A DNA stretch of 17,321 nt from the NCBI GenBank assembly GCA_001801345.1, contig MGXJ01000041.1:16232-33552 (forward strand), given 5' to 3'. The position numbers and the translations under genes are program-made. Below are positions 14,333 to 17,321 of the stretch, one piece after another (the first letter of the stretch is position 1; each line of letters begins with the position of its first letter). The DNA comes from Gammaproteobacteria bacterium RBG_16_37_9 (lineage in GTDB: Bacteria > Pseudomonadota > Gammaproteobacteria > UBA9339). The notes beneath the pieces were generated by a model. That model saw only the letters and a list, made by a program, of their open reading frames with translations. It had not been told where the DNA came from and did not search any database.

Positions 14333-15970
14333 TCATTCCTTAGGTATTGGAAAATGTAAAACAAACTCAGTATATTCCCCTTCAACTGATTGACAAGTAA
14401 TACTTCCTCCCATCCATTCCATAGCCATTTTACAAAAAGATAATCCGATGCCTACTCCACCATCTGTTTTGCTATAAAATCTGTTAAAAATATGGGATAA
14501 CATCTCTTTTGCAATTCCTTTTCCTGTATCTTTAAAATACAATCTGTTTTCATTTTCTCTGTTTTCAAGATGAATATATATTTGTCCCTTACGCGCCCTA
14601 GCTATGTAGTATAATGCATTTTTTAATAAATTAAACAAAATATGCACAACTAAAATTGCATCTCCTTTAAACTGAAAGTCGTTGGTTGTATCACAAATAA
14701 CAAGATTTTTCTCTGATTCTTGAAAAGCATATCGCTTAAGGGCATCATTTATACACTCTGTGATAGATAGTAGTTTTACATCTGAATCGCCGGTAACAGT
14801 TCCTCTTATTTTCATTAAAAGCATGTCTATTATGGTATTTGCTGATGCTCCCTCTGTTTTTAGGTTGGCTAATACTTTGTGCAATAATTCAATCTGTTGC
14901 GGCCTAATAACTTCAGTTACCAAACCAGCCCCCCTTGCTGAATCATAACTCTTTAATAAAACAGGAAGAAATTTTTCAATACCCTGCACTCCAGATATAA
15001 TGGATCTTAAAGGTGTGCGTAGCTCATGAGCGACGCTAGCTCCAATTGACTGCATTACTTTAACTTTGTTTTCCTTGACTTTTTCTTGAGCTGCAGTTTT
15101 TTCTAATTCAACTACTTGTTTTTTCCACTGGTCTATCTGCTGCGTTAAATATGATAACTCTTCAACTTCCATCTTTGGTAGGTTTTTATTTTCTTTAATT
15201 CTTGAAGCTATTTCTATGATAGGATCAGAAAGATAATTTTTAAAAACTTTTTTGATTCTATTAATATTCCACAATACTAAAATTAATAATAAGTTCATTG
15301 CAAAAAAAACTATTTCCCATAAAACTATTGAAGGATTTTTTTTTATACCTAAGTTAATTTTCACTATTGAAACCTGAAGTATCGGAAATTCCCCAAAGTA
15401 TTTGCCTAATATAATCTCTTTACCACAGTTGCTACAATCTGTTAACTCAGGATTAATTCTCTTTAATTCTTTAACAATAGCATCTTGTTTGAAATATAAT
15501 TTCCAAGCATATGAACAAGTACCACTGCCGAAACTAACGAGACTTCTGTTCAAAAAGCAGAGATCCAAAACAATAAAATCATCCGTTTTAACTCCATAAG
15601 AAAAAATGTTTGTTGCGCTGCTATCAAATATTTCCATTCCAGCAATCACATTTAACAAATTCGTACTATTTATGTTAATCAAAAGGAAGGGGTATAGTCT
15701 TTCTCTAGTTAGCAAACCAGAATTAATATATATTCTAAAATATTCCGACGTGATTATGCCAATAAGTTTTTGAGAAATTTCAGTTGTAAAAGTCGAAAAC
15801 GTTGCATTCAATTTTTGCAATATAAACTTCTTTTCGTTGTTTTTATAATTCACAAAAACCACACTTATAAAAACAACAAAGAAAATCAAAAGAATCAAAA
15901 ATGATGCGATAATATTTTTATTGATTGTCTTAATTATGCCATCAAGACTTTGTTTATTTATTTTACCCAT
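14333..15970 (-). CDS. Membrane sensor histidine kinase with periplasmic domain
   Basis: A 545-residue kinase. TM1 is about 20-41, a periplasmic sensor domain about 42-213, and TM2 about 214-236, followed by a coiled linker (250-300). The dimerisation/phospho-acceptor helix has GASVAHELRTPLRS, with His315. The ATPase domain has HILFNLLKNALYYI (N box), FKDTGKGIAKEM (G1), FNRFYSKTDGGVGIGLSFCK (F/G2) and MGGSITCQS. The helix after His carries a long spacer with Y342, GLVTEVI and SANTIIDMLLMKI; I associate this pattern with the CqsS/LqsS-like kinase group, from memory. The sensor domain has four Cys (138, 152, 179, 182, the last two as CxxC), which could form disulfides. It starts 29 bp after the binding-protein gene and overlaps the regulator. 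No clear ribosome site at the ATG. Confidence 0.93.
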   Translation of the reverse strand: MGKINKQSLDGIIKTINKNIIASFLILLIFFVVFISVVFVNYKNNEKKFILQKLNATFSTFTTEISQKLIGIITSEYFRIYINSGLLTRERLYPFLLININSTNLLNVIAGMEIFDSSATNIFSYGVKTDDFIVLDLCFLNRSLVSFGSGTCSYAWKLYFKQDAIVKELKRINPELTDCSNCGKEIILGKYFGEFPILQVSIVKINLGIKKNPSIVLWEIVFFAMNLLLILVLWNINRIKKVFKNYLSDPIIEIASRIKENKNLPKMEVEELSYLTQQIDQWKKQVVELEKTAAQEKVKENKVKVMQSIGASVAHELRTPLRSIISGVQGIEKFLPVLLKSYDSARGAGLVTEVIRPQQIELLHKVLANLKTEGASANTIIDMLLMKIRGTVTGDSDVKLLSITECINDALKRYAFQESEKNLVICDTTNDFQFKGDAILVVHILFNLLKNALYYIARARKGQIYIHLENRENENRLYFKDTGKGIAKEMLSHIFNRFYSKTDGGVGIGLSFCKMAMEWMGGSITCQSVEGEYTEFVLHFPIPKE

Positions 15971-15999
15971 AATTAGTGCTTTATTTTTTGTGTAATCGT

Positions 16000-17055
16000 T
16001 TAAAAAGAACGATTCTTCATGATTTGCGGTAATAGCTGTATTTTAATCCACGTGTCTTCTAACACATTTATATCGTTTGCGGGAATCGAATCTAACCACC
16101 GCATTTTGTGTATATCATCAAATAGTGATTTATAAACATCCAAAAATACTGGGTCATTTGTCGATTTATGTGTTCCATAAGGAGAGAGATAATGAGTACT
16201 TTTTTGTACAATATCTAAAACCTCTTTGCTAGCTAAAACTTTGGCAACACACTGTGTTTCTGGTCTAGCATTTAATTCTGCCATCAGATCGGGTGTAATA
16301 TAAGAGTACTTAGGATGCACAAAGAAACGCAAGTGCTTATTTTTTGAGGCTCTTATAGCGGAAACAGCAGTCCCTGATCGCTGGAATGCGAGGGCAAACT
16401 CATCCTTATCATATAACTTGCTATATCCGTTAGTAATATATATATCCGTCTTTTTAGTGACTTTGTCAAAAGCTTGAACAAGTGCAGTATATGGCAACCT
16501 TCGGTTATTATCAATCAAATCTCTTACCGCAACTGGACTATCCATTATAATCACGGTGTTGTTTTTTGCTTTTTCAAACAACGAGGAAATATCGTCATTT
16601 GACTTAAGCTTAACAACAGTTGGATTCCAAACGAATCCAGAAAGTGAGAGCATAAAATACACAACATTATTTGGATAGCCGCGTAATAAATAATGATTTT
16701 TGATATTACTATCATATCTGCTTATTATTTTATTAAGATTTGATTTTTTGACTCTTATTCTTTCTTTACTATATTCATATATATCACTTGGTATTATGGC
16801 TATATCATAATGGTATATATTACCAACTCCAATCTTAGAAACTCTTTGAATACATTCAACAGTGTTATAGTACTTATCATAGTAAATTTTAACGCCACAT
16901 TTGTTTTTGACTATGGAAGCTATCTCAGGCGATCTCAGATACCCATACCACGTTAAAATATTAACCGTTCCTTTAGGATTAGCATCACAGGGTGCTTGAA
17001 GCATCATTAGTATTATTGAAATAATTATAGATAAAAAAGATTTCTTAAAATTCAT
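16000..17055 (-). CDS. PotD-like periplasmic solute-binding protein
   Basis: A 351-residue type II periplasmic binding protein. Signal peptide about 1-25 (QAPCDA|NPKG). The mature start VNILTWYGYLRSPEI matches the LNIYNW..Y opening of PotD/PotF-type polyamine/spermidine receptors. DIAIIPSDIYEY, the SGFVWNP strand, LLPQI at the end and overall length agree. No ABC permease or ATPase is adjacent, so it is more likely a sensor subunit than a transporter part, like the PotD-like NspS protein that signals through MbaA in Vibrio. It sits directly upstream of the kinase and may load the kinase's periplasmic domain. The ligand is not determinable here. Preceded by a perfect TATAAT on the minus strand; no ribosome site is visible. 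Confidence 0.86.
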   Translation of the reverse strand: MNFKKSFLSIIISIILMMLQAPCDANPKGTVNILTWYGYLRSPEIASIVKNKCGVKIYYDKYYNTVECIQRVSKIGVGNIYHYDIAIIPSDIYEYSKERIRVKKSNLNKIISRYDSNIKNHYLLRGYPNNVVYFMLSLSGFVWNPTVVKLKSNDDISSLFEKAKNNTVIIMDSPVAVRDLIDNNRRLPYTALVQAFDKVTKKTDIYITNGYSKLYDKDEFALAFQRSGTAVSAIRASKNKHLRFFVHPKYSYITPDLMAELNARPETQCVAKVLASKEVLDIVQKSTHYLSPYGTHKSTNDPVFLDVYKSLFDDIHKMRWLDSIPANDINVLEDTWIKIQLLPQIMKNRSF

Positions 17056-17093
17056 AATTAAGTTGTAATAAACAACATTGCTTAAGGTTTCGA

Positions 17094-17121
17094 ATTATAT
17101 TGCTAATGTCATAATTGACGA
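17094..17121 (-). promoter_or_regulatory. Candidate promoter for the receptor-kinase-regulator operon
   Basis: On the minus strand a perfect TATAAT (17099-17094) is preceded by TCGTCA (17121-17116, four of six matches to TTGACA) with a 16-base spacer. The start point would be about 30 bases before the ATG at 17055. It lies after the end of the small peptide ORF, so the operon could be transcribed apart from it. Confidence 0.45.
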
Positions 17122-17171
17122 TACTATACTACCAGTAAAAACGGCTGATATATTAAACAACCAGATATTGT

Positions 17172-17321
17172 TTACCAACCACCACCGCTACCGCTACCGC
17201 TACCGCTGCCACTACCACCACTACCGCTACCGCTACCGCTACCACCACTGCCACACATAATAGTAGTAAAAGTATCTGTGGCTATAAAGGACTTTGACAC
17301 TCTTTCTTCTATGTCTTGCAT
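17172..17321 (-). CDS. Small Gly/Ser-rich peptide ORF, possible secreted or RiPP/microcin-like precursor, may extend upstream
   Basis: Reading from the right edge, an ATG at 17321-17319 opens 49 codons, ending in TAA at 17174-17172. Residues 1-22 are ordinary (MQDIEERVSKSF, IATDTFTTIM), residue 23 is a lone Cys, and residues 24-48 consist only of Gly and Ser (15 Gly, 10 Ser), closed by Trp49. The start may lie outside the window, so upstream control cannot be seen. It is on the same strand as, and 116 bp before, the receptor-kinase-regulator genes. A short leader followed by a Gly/Ser core recalls peptide toxins such as microcin B17, and a Gly-Ser linker-like tail is an alternative reading. 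Function unknown; it could also be a chance frame over a simple repeat. Confidence 0.55.
   Translation of the reverse strand: MQDIEERVSKSFIATDTFTTIMCGSGGSGSGSGSGGSGSGSGSGSGGGW
17186..17249 (-). repeat. Hexanucleotide (AGCGGT)n simple repeat
   Basis: On the minus strand, AGCGGT units are interrupted by AGTGGTGGT blocks. All are in frame with the 49-codon ORF and encode Ser-Gly. Mixed codon use (AGC/AGT, GGT/GGC) in an otherwise uniform repeat hints at selection on the protein, though the repeat could also expand by slippage. Confidence 0.85.

Noticed and set aside
16000..17055. Receptor as a lipoprotein (Cys23)
   Set aside because: Pro precedes the Cys (QAPC), which does not fit a lipobox; a normal signal peptidase I site after CDA is better.
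17078..17260. Plus-strand 60-codon frame rich in Tyr, Arg and His
   Set aside because: It is the reverse-strand reading of the Ser-Gly hexamer repeat, with no ribosome site; the minus-strand frame is the plausible one.

Overview
The window is AT-rich and reads as part of a gammaproteobacterial chromosome. The tolA-tolB-pal-cpoB block, the Aas-like lipid enzyme and the style of the two-component genes look most like the Legionellales/Coxiellaceae type of host-associated bacteria. That placement comes from remembered family resemblance and is not proven. The many palindromic and tandem intergenic repeats fit a genome carrying small non-autonomous elements.

Layout. (1) 1-2408, plus strand: the 3' part of a large lipid enzyme (AMP-binding, then acyl carrier, then PlsC acyltransferase), cut by the left window edge. 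(2) 2430-6091, minus strand: a copper-handling operon. In transcription order it holds a CopB-type P1B-3 ATPase with a His-rich N-terminus, a membrane protein with a Met-rich repeat tail, a DUF2933-type His-rich membrane protein, and an isoprenylcysteine-methyltransferase-like membrane enzyme. (3) 6296-6634: a CsaA-like tRNA-binding-fold protein. (4) 6692-7342, minus strand: an exported HAD-IIIB acid phosphatase starting at TTG. (5) 7343-7780: a repeat-rich non-coding stretch. (6) 7781-11841, plus strand: the envelope-spanning Tol-Pal block tolA, tolB, pal, cpoB. tolQ and tolR are not adjacent, and two different long palindromes sit between tolB/pal and pal/cpoB. (7) 11816-12199, minus strand: an unknown small gene. 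(8) 12343-12530: an almost fully palindromic MITE-like element of about 188 bp, with one extra arm copy at 6646-6690. (9) 12608-13351: an XRE regulator with an S24-like tail lacking the protease Ser. (10) 13317-17321, minus strand: a short Gly/Ser-rich peptide ORF at the right edge, followed by a PotD-like periplasmic binding protein, a membrane histidine kinase and an unusual response regulator.

How the parts may work together. The copper genes form a detoxification unit: a P-type exporter plus accessory His/Met-rich membrane proteins. TolA, TolB, Pal and CpoB link inner membrane, periplasm and outer membrane during cell division. The right end is the most interesting region. A periplasmic solute receptor, a kinase and a regulator sit in one tight operon, directly downstream of a tiny peptide gene whose second half is almost pure Gly-Ser and ends in Trp. 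A candidate perfect -10 box lies between the peptide and the receptor. The sequence permits a peptide- or polyamine-sensing signalling system, but this is a hypothesis.
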